From contig OY720346.1 of NCBI GenBank assembly GCA_963082975.1, positions 31,800,720 through 31,864,719 on the forward strand: a stretch of 64,000 nt of DNA, read 5' to 3'. Numbering within the stretch: the stretch's first letter is position 1; each line of letters begins with the position of its first letter. The translations under genes were made by a program, and so were the position numbers. The notes under the pieces were generated by a model. The model was not told where the DNA came from. It saw only the letters and a list, made by a program, of their open reading frames with translations, and did not search any database. The DNA comes from Labia minor (Eukaryota > Arthropoda > Insecta > Dermaptera > Spongiphoridae). Of this stretch, positions 48,271 through 59,254 are shown in pieces.

Positions 48271-48276
48271 TTTAAC
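48231..48276 (-). promoter_or_regulatory. Candidate -1 ribosomal frameshift signal between gag and pol
   Basis: Minus-strand GTTAAAC at 48276-48270 is positioned as G-TTA-AAC in the gag frame, two codons before the gag stop (48264-48266). A -1 slip there enters the open pol frame directly. After a 6-nt spacer (GATTAA), GCCTGGGG (48263-48256) can pair with CCCC and AGGC further on (48243-48231, with AACA bulged), giving a stem of about 8 bp around a 13-14 nt loop. GTTAAAC is a known functional slippery heptamer in an arterivirus; its use here is inferred. Confidence 0.65.
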
Positions 48277-49532
48277 TGATGATTATCCTCCTGATCTCCC
48301 GCATCTGTATTTACAAATGTTTCAAAAATTTCTCTAACGGGATTTTCAATTTCTACAGCGTTGGTTGTTTTAAAATTTTGTCTCTGTCTTTGGGATTCAT
48401 TAAATTTCGAATACCTATTGTTCGCTTGGCCTCTAAAGGGACCTTTTCGACCCGACTCTACCCTTTTACCTGTGAACGATGGGTCGGTTGGCCTACCATC
48501 TTTTATATATTCTTTTCTCGGCGACCTATTTACATTGTTTCCTTGGCCATAAAATTTTTTAGAGTTATTAGAATATTTATTTGAAAAATATTCTCTATTT
48601 AAATTTTTTTCATTCGAAATCTTTTCAAATTCCGTTATCAATTCTACCATTGTTTCTTTGTCATTTTTTACAAAAAGTAGATTCATCCTGAGGGTCCTTG
48701 GCAATTTAGCTTTTAATGATTTTATTAAATAGGCGTCATCTAATGGATGAGTTAAAAATTTTGCCCATTTATACCTATCTCCAAATTGGCATGCTAACGG
48801 TTTATCTATTCTATAATTTCCATGCACAAATTGTGTTATAAATTTGTTCTGAATGTCTACATTCCAATATTTAGCCAAAAAGTTTTTTTTTATGTCATCC
48901 AACTTTTGTAATTCTGACCTATTATTCATTGCCCAGGTACGTGCCGGCCCTAACAGACAATAAATAAAAGCCTCAGTAACAATTTTATTTGGCCATTGAA
49001 ATTCCTTGGCCACCCTTTCAAAATCATTTATAAATTCAGTAGGATGATTAAATTCAATTTTAAGCTCATCCCCAAACTTATTTAAGTTTGAACATATCGC
49101 TCGAACATCGGCCAAGTTGACTATTGAATTTTGAGATTTTACGTGCATGTGAGGTCCCTGATCTGTTTTTTCTATTAATAGATCTGTAAATTTATCATTT
49201 ATCTTTTCCACTTCCTCCCTCATTTCGGCTATTGTTTGTTTCATTTCTTCCTGACTATTTATTTGTGCCCTAGCTCCTTTATCAAATTTGTCTTTATTTT
49301 CAGCTAACTGGTCCTCCAACCCGATAACGACTTCACCTAAATTCTGAAAATTGTGATTGTGAGTTATTACTTGTGTTTCTAACTCGTTAATTTTGTTGCT
49401 TATTTCCCCTAATTTATCCCTTATTTCTGTTTTAAATGAATCAAATTTTTTTTCCCAGTTTCTATTCATTTGCTTCATCATTTCGATAAGCTGGCTATTA
49501 GAATCTGCACCCAAATTTTGTTCTGATGCCAT
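48264..49532 (-). CDS. gag: Gag polyprotein of the gypsy element (422 aa)
   Basis: The structural protein of the retrotransposon particle. The first ATG of the frame is at 49532 (protein starts MASEQNLGADSNS); the few codons before it open with TTG. Residues about 10-125 are rich in E, K, Q, I and L with heptad-like spacing, so probably coiled coil. About 140-300 has the make-up of a gypsy capsid domain (FIYCLLGPARTWAM, then a LPRTLRM block). About 310-390 is basic and rich in N, R, S and G and probably binds RNA. The usual CCHC zinc knuckle is absent. The C-terminus is acidic. The frame is intact and overlaps pol by the short stretch holding the proposed slip site. Confidence 0.93.
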   Translation of the reverse strand: MASEQNLGADSNSQLIEMMKQMNRNWEKKFDSFKTEIRDKLGEISNKINELETQVITHNHNFQNLGEVVIGLEDQLAENKDKFDKGARAQINSQEEMKQTIAEMREEVEKINDKFTDLLIEKTDQGPHMHVKSQNSIVNLADVRAICSNLNKFGDELKIEFNHPTEFINDFERVAKEFQWPNKIVTEAFIYCLLGPARTWAMNNRSELQKLDDIKKNFLAKYWNVDIQNKFITQFVHGNYRIDKPLACQFGDRYKWAKFLTHPLDDAYLIKSLKAKLPRTLRMNLLFVKNDKETMVELITEFEKISNEKNLNREYFSNKYSNNSKKFYGQGNNVNRSPRKEYIKDGRPTDPSFTGKRVESGRKGPFRGQANNRYSKFNESQRQRQNFKTTNAVEIENPVREIFETFVNTDAGDQEDNHQLND

Positions 49533-49748
49533 TTTGCAATTAAAGTTATTCAAAACGAAAAGAACAATAAACAGAACGGTGAACGAACACTCTTGACTTC
49601 AGACAAAACAAAAAACAACTAAGAACAATTAGTTAAATTAATAACATATAATAAAAAAAAATCAATCTAAATAAATTAATTAAGTAAATTTTAATAATTT
49701 ATATTTTATTTTAAATCCAGTGAAAAAGTATTATTTTAATTCATTCGA
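49533..49748 (-). other. 5' leader of the gypsy element
   Basis: About 215 nt of AT-rich untranslated sequence lie between the primer-binding site and the gag ATG, where packaging signals would lie. No open frame is seen. Confidence 0.6.
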
Positions 49749-49761
49749 GGTGGAACTTCCA
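49749..49761 (-). promoter_or_regulatory. Primer-binding site, probably tRNA-Gln
   Basis: The 13 nt directly after the 5' LTR read TGGAAGTTCCACC on the minus strand. TGG complements the universal CCA tail, and the rest matches the complement of the 3' end of insect tRNA-Gln (GGTGGAACCTCCA, from memory) with a single mismatch. Confidence 0.6.
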
Positions 49762-50304
49762 TGTAGTATCCAACAGGATAATCAGGAAGGAAAAAAAATA
49801 AAATAAAATATTTAAATACTTATTCTAAATTTATTATACACTAGTTAGCACTCTGGCTTCAATAAAATTACAGAAAATATCAATTGATATTAAATAAGAT
49901 TAATCACTATTATTAATACTAAAGTTGTTTTAAGTGTCAGCTAGCACTGATTTGTGTATTGAAGAGTGGATTGTGTCACTTATCTGGGCCGCTGAGTGGG
50001 TGTGCTGGAAGGTGTCTCGCGGGTTTCTTGAGATCGAAAGACCTTCTCGATTAGCTTGGATTCAAACTGGCTTATGGACTCTGAAGTAGTATAACCTTTT
50101 GTAGCAGGCTTACGATACAGAGAGAGATCTTATTCAGGATGCTTCAGTAATTCTCAGTGTACACTAACTGTCTTCTCACACTGGCCTTCTGGCCTTTTAT
50201 ATGGGTGCAAAACAATAGACCCCTTACCCATTCCTTCTGGGCCATTCCCAGAATTAGTTAAGGTGTTTGTAGGGGGGGGGGGGACAGAGGACTTTCTGTC
50301 TACA
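49762..50304 (-). repeat. 5' LTR of the gypsy element (543 bp)
   Basis: It promotes transcription of the element leftward. It begins TGTAG and ends CTACA and has 12 G in the run where the other LTR has 11. The (AT)n sequence directly right of it continues the tract seen left of the other LTR. Confidence 0.97.
50193..50203 (-). promoter_or_regulatory. TATA box in the 5' LTR
   Basis: CATATAAAAGG on the minus strand, about 100 bp inside the LTR, is a near-consensus TATA element in the U3 position. Confidence 0.55.
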
Positions 50305-53300
50305 ATATATATATATATATATATCATATAATCATAAAAGAAAAATGAGAAAGAACAAATTAGAATTAACATTTTATTTCTTCATTAGTAATGAAAGAAA
50401 AAAAAATAAATGAAGATAAAGATAAGAAATTTATGTGAAATAGCGAGAAGATTCTTTTTAATATAATAAAACAAAAATAAAAGAAAAGGGGAAGAATTAT
50501 GAGTGTAATGAGAGATTGCATAGTTTGCCATTAAAATTTTACTTCTTAAGAATAGGGAATCATAAAGGGATTGGACGATATTAGTATTACAATTTGTAAA
50601 AAAAAGTAAAAAGTGTAATTTCTTCTAAACTATTTGTTGTAGAAATTTTGTTTAATTTAATTAAAAAGAAATGGGGTAAAATAAAGATATTTTTTTTATG
50701 GTGGATCAATAAATTGATTTGGGTTTAATTTGTTATGAAATCTTATATATTTCTTGTTTTTAAGTATGCACATGTGATATAAAGAGGGAGAGAGAGAGTT
50801 ATTTGAAAATTTTACCTTGATCTTCATTCAACCCTTCTCTAATTCTCTCTTAATCTTTTTTTCTAACCTCAATGTCATAAGATTGAACAGTATAAGAGAA
50901 GGGAGGTAGTAAGGATGGATGCGGTGTCCTTTGCATTTATTTCCTTCCCGTTTTCTGAATCTCTCTTTTATCAGATTTAATTTTAAAAGGTTTGATCATT
51001 TTAAGGATGTCACATTTCTCTCCTCATCCCTCTTTACGATGGACCCTTTCAACCGATAAAGTTCTATAGAATACGATGCGCGGTGCAAAGAGGTGGGGAA
51101 CAAGAGGTGGGGGTGGTTGATGGTATCTCTCTCTCTCTCTCTCTCATCAACATTCGACGACCCCTTTTAGAAAAGCGGAGCAAAAGTTGACGAACTTTCT
51201 CCACCCCATTGGCCTTTATCTTTATAGCTGACTGCATTGCCGCCTCTATTTCCGCCCTAGTATGTGTAGGGTGAGGGAGGTGGGAGTGGATAACGGGTAG
51301 ATGAGGGTGTGAGTGTACAAAATACCCCTCTTTCTCCCTTTCAACCCTTTGCTTGCTATGCGCCAAGGGGATGGTGATGTTCAATAATTATTCCATTACT
51401 GATTACTGGTGGATGTGGTGGTGGTGGAATCGGGAGAGAGGGAGGGGCTATCCTTGTGGTTCGCATTAATATCAGTAGCCGTCAATCCGCCTTTGGACCT
51501 TCCTTTTACCCTAATATAAACAATATTAATTGTACTCTAAGCTAACCGGAGGAATTTTGAGTGGTATAGAGTGTTTTCATCCTTCCACACCCCCTCTCAT
51601 CCCTCAAGAACCCATATATATATATATATATATATCCATTTATAGTCGTGTGTTTACAGCTTAACAACGGACCATCGAGCCAGTTTTCTCTCTAAAGGCT
51701 TGTTTATGTCCTTAATTCCAATACTCATTGCGTATGACTATAGTAATACTAGAACATTGGCAATCCTATCAAAGTAAAAATAATATATCATTAAAAAATT
51801 AACATCACTCAAAAAAAAAAAAAAAAAAAATTAGAAACAAAATTTTAGGAAAATCTTTATCTTTTATCTGAATTCTACTTTTTTATTATTTTTTTAATTT
51901 TCTTGTTTTTTTTTTGTCTCTCTTTCGTTAAAATTAGATTAAAATTTCACTTGACTAGATTCTAATGAGAATTGTTCAGCATTAAGAAAATTCAAAATCA
52001 GGTCAAGAAGGGAAAGAAGTTATTTTCAAAAAAAAAAAAAAAAAGGAAATGGGAACAGAGAAAGAGTTGTATGTCTGGGTAGAGGAGGAGTGTTGTACAA
52101 GTGGGGTAAGAAGTCGGGGAGAGGGCAGAATGGATTAAATTACAATTCGGGCATCCATCGGGAATGTAATAAAACTTCTTTTTTTGTTTCTCTCTTTATA
52201 GTCGGTAAGAAAAAGGAAAAAAAATCACAGTGGGGGATGAGAAAGAGTGTTAAAGATTGAAATAGGAGTGGGGAAGTAGGAGTGCAGGGATGGAAGTATG
52301 GAAAGGGACAAGATTAAGAATCATTCCCATCCACTTTCAACACACTGATTCTCTCTCATTTGAAATAAAGACCTATTATTTATTGGATTGTAGATTAATT
52401 ATTATTTAAAATATAATATTTCCATATTAAATTATTAATTCAATTGAATTATAAAATTAAAATCAAATTTATTATCTATAATGTAAATAATCCCCTTTAG
52501 TGTAGGCGGTCTTTTATTTTAAAGTAAAATTTAATACCTATTAATAAAAATCTAATTTTAAAATTAAATGTTATAGACATTTCTCTTAAACTATTTATAT
52601 ATTATTAATATAATATGTACTATATTATATTATAATTTTAAATTCCATCATTATTAATTTTTTTTTAACATAGAAAATTATACTTTAATTTTTTTTTTAT
52701 TTTAATTTAACAGGTCAATAACCAATGAATGATCGAAAATAACCGCCTTCCGGTTGTGATAGTAATTAACATACCAAGAAATGTTACCGTTCGTTCTTCT
52801 ACTTCATCTACTTTAATAAATATATATAATAAGCGTCAAAAACATCGTTTGATGGAGAGAGTGAGAGAATGGGAGAGAGAGAGAATTACCTTTTAATATC
52901 TGTAATAATACACAAACCCTATTAAATATCATTAACTTACACTTTTTTTTTATTTTATTTATCTATCTATGATATGTTTCAAAAATAATTATTTTTTATT
53001 TAATTATTATAGAAAATAATTTTAAATGAATTATTAATAACTTTTTTTTTTTCATTTAATTATTTCAAAGATTAAAATATTATTATGATAATATTTGTAT
53101 ATATTAATTGATTATTAATCTTTTTTTTAATTAATTTATTCTAAATTAATTTCTCAATTATTTTATGATAAATATTTATTTAATAATTTAATTAATTTTT
53201 ATTGTAAATGTGTATTAAAAAGATTTTAATTTTTCAAATTTGCTCTTTGAAATTAGGAGAGAAACCTAAATTGGTTAAATATATATAATATATAATATAT

Positions 53301-54383
53301 AAAATGTTAAAATTCGTTAAAGCAATTTGAAAAGAGAAGATAAATATAAATAATATAAAAAAAAAATTCATATAGCAAATGCCCTGTGCGTAATTATCTA
53401 TATCTATAAATTAATATGAAAAAAAAATCTTTCAAATTAATTAAAACTTATTGTAAAAAGGGGAATGTTATGGGAGTGAAAAGTGAATGGGATGTGTGAG
53501 ATAGAGAAAAATTTTTTTTTAGATTCTTGTAAAGATTTCTAACCGTTTAATTAATAGTTTTGTTTTGTTTTTTAATGTTGTTAAAAACTTTTAAATAGAT
53601 TCCAAGAAAAAATGCCATATCTACATATTTTGTAAAATAGTATAGTAGTAGTTTAATTTAAGATCGCGTTGTTAAATGCAATTCATTTTCTCTTTTACCC
53701 CGTCAAAATGTCAAGGGGAGAAAAAAGAGCGAGGGAGGTGGTTTAGATAGAGAATTGTGTGGGTATACATGTGTGTATGTGTGTATTAGTGGGAAAAGAT
53801 TTCATCGCATTTTTACTTTTATCCCCTTTTTCCACCTTACCCCACCATAACCCCCTCTAACTAACCTTATTCTCTAGTATGTAGATACATTAATTTTTCA
53901 TTTCGACCCCCCCCTCCTCGTCCCCTCTTAAATTTTACCTATTCTCTCTTGACCTCATCCCCCGGATACCCTCTCCACCAACCACTCATTCACACATCTA
54001 TGAGTTCATTCAAATGCATTGAATGAATCCTTCCCTCTAAATATTAAAAGATTCATTTGACAATATTTAAATTAAAATATTCTCGTCGCTAATGAGAATA
54101 GTTCAATGAGTGTTAAATCACAATATGAACAAAAGTTTAAACTTCAACAATTTCAAATTTTAATTAAAATATATTATTTGATTTTTTATTTTATTTTATT
54201 TTATATTATATATCATTTTACCCTTTAAAGGATATTAGAAATTTGCAATATAATCTATTAATAATATACATATATTTAAACTAAAAAAAATAAATTAAAA
54301 AACATATAAAATAACATAATATAATATTTTTTAAAAATAATAATATAATTATATATTAGAATTAAATAATAGAATAAGCTGGA
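50305..54383. other. Intergenic DNA with purine/pyrimidine islands
   Basis: No gene was supported. (AT)n at 50305-50324 and 51616-51635; (CT)n at 51128-51145; purine-rich DNA at 52030-52310; A runs at 51812-51830 and 52029-52043; pyrimidine-rich DNA at 53815-54000. The blocks 51060-51550 and 51640-51780 are less AT-rich and non-repetitive; the 106-aa frame at 51064-51384 there spans a (CT)n tract and is not convincing. Confidence 0.45.
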
Positions 54384-55268
54384 GTGTCTCCACTCGACTA
54401 TCTCGCAATTAGAATTGGATTAAATAACATAATATATTATATTTAAATTAAATTTAATTAATTATAAATTATAAATAATAAATATTAAACCAGCGCATGT
54501 TTGTTTTTTTATTGATGGCACCATAGCACGTGTTGGCGCGTGAGATTTGCAGTGTTAAAAAATTAATTCTGGTACTTTCAGCAATTCAATCAAGCTGAAA
54601 TTCTATATATAGCAGTTTTATACAATTATTAATCATGTGAAAAATTATCAAACATATATCTTTATTTTTACGGTCACTTTAGAGGAAAAAAAATCAAAAC
54701 GTTGTAGATAATGACCCTCTTCCGGTTGTGCTACATTTCTCAAAAGTTGATAGAAAACTATGAATTTTGAATAATGCTCATGTACCAGATTGCATCATTC
54801 TAGCTCAAACCGTTTTTGCGTAATCTTGTCTACAAGATACACATACATACACACACACACACACACACATACATTTTTCTCAACCTTAGTGAAAATGATT
54901 CAGGAACCTTCAAAACGTATAAAAACATCAAAATCTCAACATCGAAAATTTTCGTGATCGCAATACTATCTCTGGCGAGATAGTAAAAATAAGTAGATAA
55001 AAAAATGTTTCTTTTTTACTATCTCGTTAGAGATAGTATTGCGATCACGAAAATTTTCGATGTCGAGACTTTGATGTTTTTATACGTTTTGAAGGTTCCT
55101 GAATCATTTTCACTAAGGTTGAGAAAAATGTCTGTGTGTGTATGTGTGTATGTATGTATGTAGACAAGATTACGCAAAAACGGTTTAAGTTAGAATATTG
55201 AAATTTGGTATACGGGCATTATTTAAAATTAATCCAATTCAAATTGCGAGATAGTCGAGTGGAGACAC
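54384..55268. mobile_element. Inverted-repeat element B (885 bp)
   Basis: Outer inverted ends: GTGTCTCCACTCGACTATCT at 54384 and its complement ending at 55268. Inner inverted arms at 54805-54989 and 55013-55192 share AAACCGTTTTTGCGTAATCT, a (CA/TG)n tract, TTTTTCTCAACCTTAGTGAA and ATCGCAATACTATCTC around a ~24 bp spacer. The left arm also has about 340 bp (54420-54765) with no counterpart on the right. No open frame is seen. A solo left-arm fragment occurs at 3161-3350. The superfamily is not known to me. Confidence 0.8.
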
Positions 55269-58200
55269 ACTTTTATAGGATATATATATATATTTATATT
55301 TAGGAGGAGAGAGAGAGAGAGAGATATATACCTATATATACATCCTATAAAAAATTATAAGAAAATTTTAAATCTATTTCTAAACTCTTTGAAAATATTT
55401 AATGAAATTTCTATTATATATATACATATATATATATATATATGTATATATATATGTATATATATATATACATCATTATTACTCTTTATAATTGAATCAC
55501 GTAAAGTCAAATGCCATGTATATATACATTTGATTAAAAATTTCAACTTTCGTGTTTAATATTAAAAAGAAAAATGTTTATTAAAATAGATTAACACGAT
55601 ATGCTTCGATTTATTTTGTTACTATATACGAAATTAATTAAACAAACTTCATTATTTATTTAATTTCTCAATTAGACATTAATAGAAATAACAAAGGAAA
55701 CAGAAGAAAAATAATGAACTAAATTTTACAATTAATGATAAATAATTAAAAATATTTTTTTTTTATAAAATATAGTTAATATTCTACTATAAGGGGATTT
55801 CTATTTTTTTCTTCGTTTGTATCTGGAAATACTTGCTGTTTGTTGCTAGGCAATGATAATAGATTCGAATAATTATTAACGTTTTCTAATGATCTTATCG
55901 AAATCTACTATAAAGGTACATAAATATATATTCATCAAGTCTTTATTTATTTATACTTAATATACATATGTTTAAAGTGGTTTATAATATTTATCATTAA
56001 GTTACTAATAATAATATAATTTCATCCTTCTGATTTTCATAACATTTAGGTCATATAGTTTAACAAATAATGTGAATAATTAAAAGTTTATTAAAAATAA
56101 GTTTTAAAATAATGCTAAAAAATCTTATCTTCTATTTTGACGGATTTTTAATAAAAAAAAAATAAAACAAATTATTAATTTAAAGTTAGATATCCATAAA
56201 AAAATATATCAGTATATAAATAAATAAATAAATAAAAATTATTCAATTTTTCTAATCAAAGAGAAAAATTGGTTAAATGATTGATAAATCACACATGACT
56301 CTTATCGAAAAACCAACTCTTTCTTCTTTTTAAAAAATAAAAGCATTTATTTCCTCTATATTCGTTGCGCAAAACTTATTGGTTTAATTTTGTAAAATTT
56401 TGTTTTATGGACTAATTTAGTTTTTCCTTTAAGGGTCTTCTTAGGTAAGTATACCTAATTAGAGCATAATGCAAAATAAACAATCTCAATTTTTCTTAAT
56501 TATGTATACCTCATATTATATATCTTTAATTTATAATACCTTTAAAATTTATTTTGAATGAAAGATAATAAAATATTTTTTTCTAAAAAAACCTAAAAAC
56601 GCAATCCCTTATTATTATTGTAATAATATATGCTATCACCAAGCACCAAGAACAACAAGAATTATATTTTTTTCATATGTGTTTCATTGGGAATTTAGTG
56701 CTCATCTTGTATTGGTTATTGGCAAATATATCGGGAACTTTATCGTATTTATGTTCTCTTTGATCATTGACAAAGGTTGTCTCCTCCAATGAAGAATGAA
56801 ATTTAACAACTATCTATATAACCCCCCTATATAAAATATTTATTATTCCATTCTAAATAATGTAATATTAGTTAAAATAATATAAAATGTTTTTATATTA
56901 AATTATATATTTTGTTAAATATCAATATATCAAATTAATTCATTAAATTATTATCGATAACAATTTTTTTTTATTTCTAAAAATAATTATCAATAATAAA
57001 AAAAAAATGGACAATTATATATAATTTGCGGAGTTGTAATTGAAAAATTAGATTAAAAAATGAAAAAAGAATATTAGATTAAAAATATTAATTAAACAAA
57101 CATAGAAAAAAATTCAAATTATTTGAATTTTTTTAGTAAATAGATTAATTTGATTCTATACTAAATACACAATCATTCATTAAAAATGTTAATTTCTTTT
57201 TTTTATTTTTTTTTTTTGTTTATATATAAGAATGAAATTAATAAAAAAAATTTATTTGGAAGTAATATTAAAAATACGTCAATCAACAGGTTTGCCTGGC
57301 GCGTCTGTGGCGACGACGACGACGGTTCTCTTTTCATCTCGCTTTGCTTCTTAAGCTTTTTTCCCACTCCCATTTCCACCTTCTCCCAATTCATTCTCAT
57401 ACTAGCACTACTACTAGTACTACTTATACTACTATACCATTACTCTGCAACAACTCACACACCCAAAAGAATTGGTGAGAGTAAGAAGGGGTTTCTACTA
57501 CTAATATTTCTCCTACTCTCTTTCTCTTTCGCTCTTTTTTAAATCCACCCCTGTACACCCCCATCTTCAACATCTCTGATCCCATGCCTTTCGGCAATTC
57601 GCCTGACAAGAATTAATACCTACCAACCCTACACCAACTTTCTCATACTACTACTATTACTACCACCATCAAAAAAAAAATCTCCTTGCCCCCTTTCTCT
57701 CATTTTCTTTTACCTCCCAACGCTTCATTATAAATTAAAAACTCCAAAAAAAAAAAAAGAAAAACAATTTTCGCCATGTCTTGACGATTAGCCCTCTTTT
57801 TATTCTCCCCTCCCTTTAACATTAGCAAAAGATAGACGAGATACGATCTTCTTAAAGACGAAAGCCAATTAATCATAATTAAATGCAAATAAATAAACTT
57901 GTCGTGGCGCGAAAAGAGGAGGGGGGGAAATTTAACAACACATTAACTTTTATATTTAAATCCATCCCTCTCCATCACCACCCCTACCCCTCCACTATCC
58001 CTCTCTCTCTCTCTCTTACACAGCTGCCTTCTTTCTTTTCAAAAAGTGGAAAAGCAAAATGAAGATAAAAATAAAAGATGATGATGATGATGATAAAGAA
58101 CCTCGGTAGTTATGGTGGATTTTAAAACTCAACATTTTACTTGTTAATTGCTTATTTAAAATACATTAAATATTATTAATAGACATCTTAAGCGAGGGAG

Positions 58201-58619
58201 AAATGATAAATATTGCAATTTATAAAACAAAAGTTTTTATACATAAATATAGAATTTTCACTAAAATTTCATTTTATTTGCTCTGATTTGAATATCATTA
58301 AAATAATATTATTATGTTCTAATAATGAAAATTAAAAAAATTTTCAAGTTGTTTCTAATTTTTCAAATTTTTATCATTTTTAATTGGTAAGAATATTCCA
58401 TTCAATATATTTGAATTTATAAAATATGATTTATATTTTTTACATGAACAGTTTTAAAGAGAGGTAATACAATCCAACTATGGGGTTTAGATATTAATTT
58501 ACATTTTAAAGTATCAAAATTCTTGTTTAAAATTTTTTCGATGTTTTATGAAAGAGCGCTTTTAACTGAATCCAGTTTGTCGATTAAGTTTAAATTTGAT
58601 ATAGAGATATTCTTTTTAT
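55269..58619. other. AT-rich DNA with pyrimidine-rich islands
   Basis: No gene was supported. (GA)n at 55308-55324, (AT)n/(GTAT)n DNA at 55415-55470, and a CT-rich, less AT-rich stretch at 57280-57720 that yields a 118-aa hydrophobic open frame judged spurious. (CT)n at 57999-58016; (GAT)n at 58076-58095. Confidence 0.45.
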
Positions 58620-59254
58620 ACCGACCGACGATAGTAAGGAAGGTATTGTTTCACACCAAATTTCACATGTGGAGATTTTTACATATCTCCACGAATCATG
58701 CATTTTCTTAACAGAAAAAAGTATTTTTAGCATGATGTCTGTCCGTCCGTCCGTCCGTCTGTCCGTCCGTATAGATGTGTACAGCCTGAACGGCTCAACC
58801 GATTTTGATGAAATTTGGTATATTTACTTAATGCATCAGTGGGATGAATTGATCAACTTTTGGTGCAATTCCGGAAACCGGAAGTGGTAGTATTAGCGAT
58901 CGACGATAGGAAGGAAAGGGTTATTTTCACACCAAAGGAGATTTTTTTATATATCACCACGAATCATGCACTTTGTATTGGTTTTATCCTCGAGAAAAAT
59001 CATATTTATTAGTTTTTTCTTGATTTAAAATTATATGACGTCATCCAGCCATTCATGACGTCACAGCCTGGTCTTGCATATATATTATAAATAAAATAAA
59101 ATTAAAAATGTTTATATTTATTATTTATGTATCCATATCTGTTTTTTATTACATTAATAGATATATGAAAATTATTTGAAATTGTTTCTGTAGCTGGAAA
59201 TTAATTTATTTCAAACCGTCGGTCGGTTCGGACCTGGCCACAGGTCAACTTATT
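58620..59254 (+). repeat. Dispersed element A, copy 2
   Basis: It matches 178-826 throughout, with a shorter GTCC/GTCT run (58739-58768), the internal repeat of the 5' segment truncated around 58930, and the terminal hairpin GACCTG-GCCA-CAGGTC at 59231-59246. The 73-aa open frame through it arises from the repeat and is not a gene. Confidence 0.85.

Larger units (their letters stand above)
44009..50304 (-). mobile_element. Intact Ty3/gypsy LTR retrotransposon
   Basis: The 6296-bp element is bounded by direct LTRs (44009-44550 and 49762-50304) that begin TGTAG and end CTACA. It is oriented right to left: 5' LTR at 49762-50304, primer-binding site, leader, gag, pol with protease, reverse transcriptase, RNase H and integrase in the gypsy order, a ~450 bp 3' untranslated region, polypurine tract, 3' LTR. 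No envelope gene is present. It sits in an (AT)n microsatellite, so the short target duplication (ATAT or similar) cannot be told from the repeat. The LTRs differ only by one G in a G run, indicating a very recent insertion, and both coding regions are open. Confidence 0.97.

Noticed and set aside
47291..48584. Plus-strand frames across the gypsy gag/pol region
   Set aside because: They are antisense shadows of the genuine minus-strand gag and pol frames.
57186..57542. 118-aa hydrophobic open frame
   Set aside because: Translation of T-rich and CT-rich DNA; no conserved motif.
58669..58890. 73-aa frame with Arg-Pro-Ser-Val repeats
   Set aside because: It is the translation of the GTCC/GTCT run in element A; the copy at 178-826 does not preserve it.
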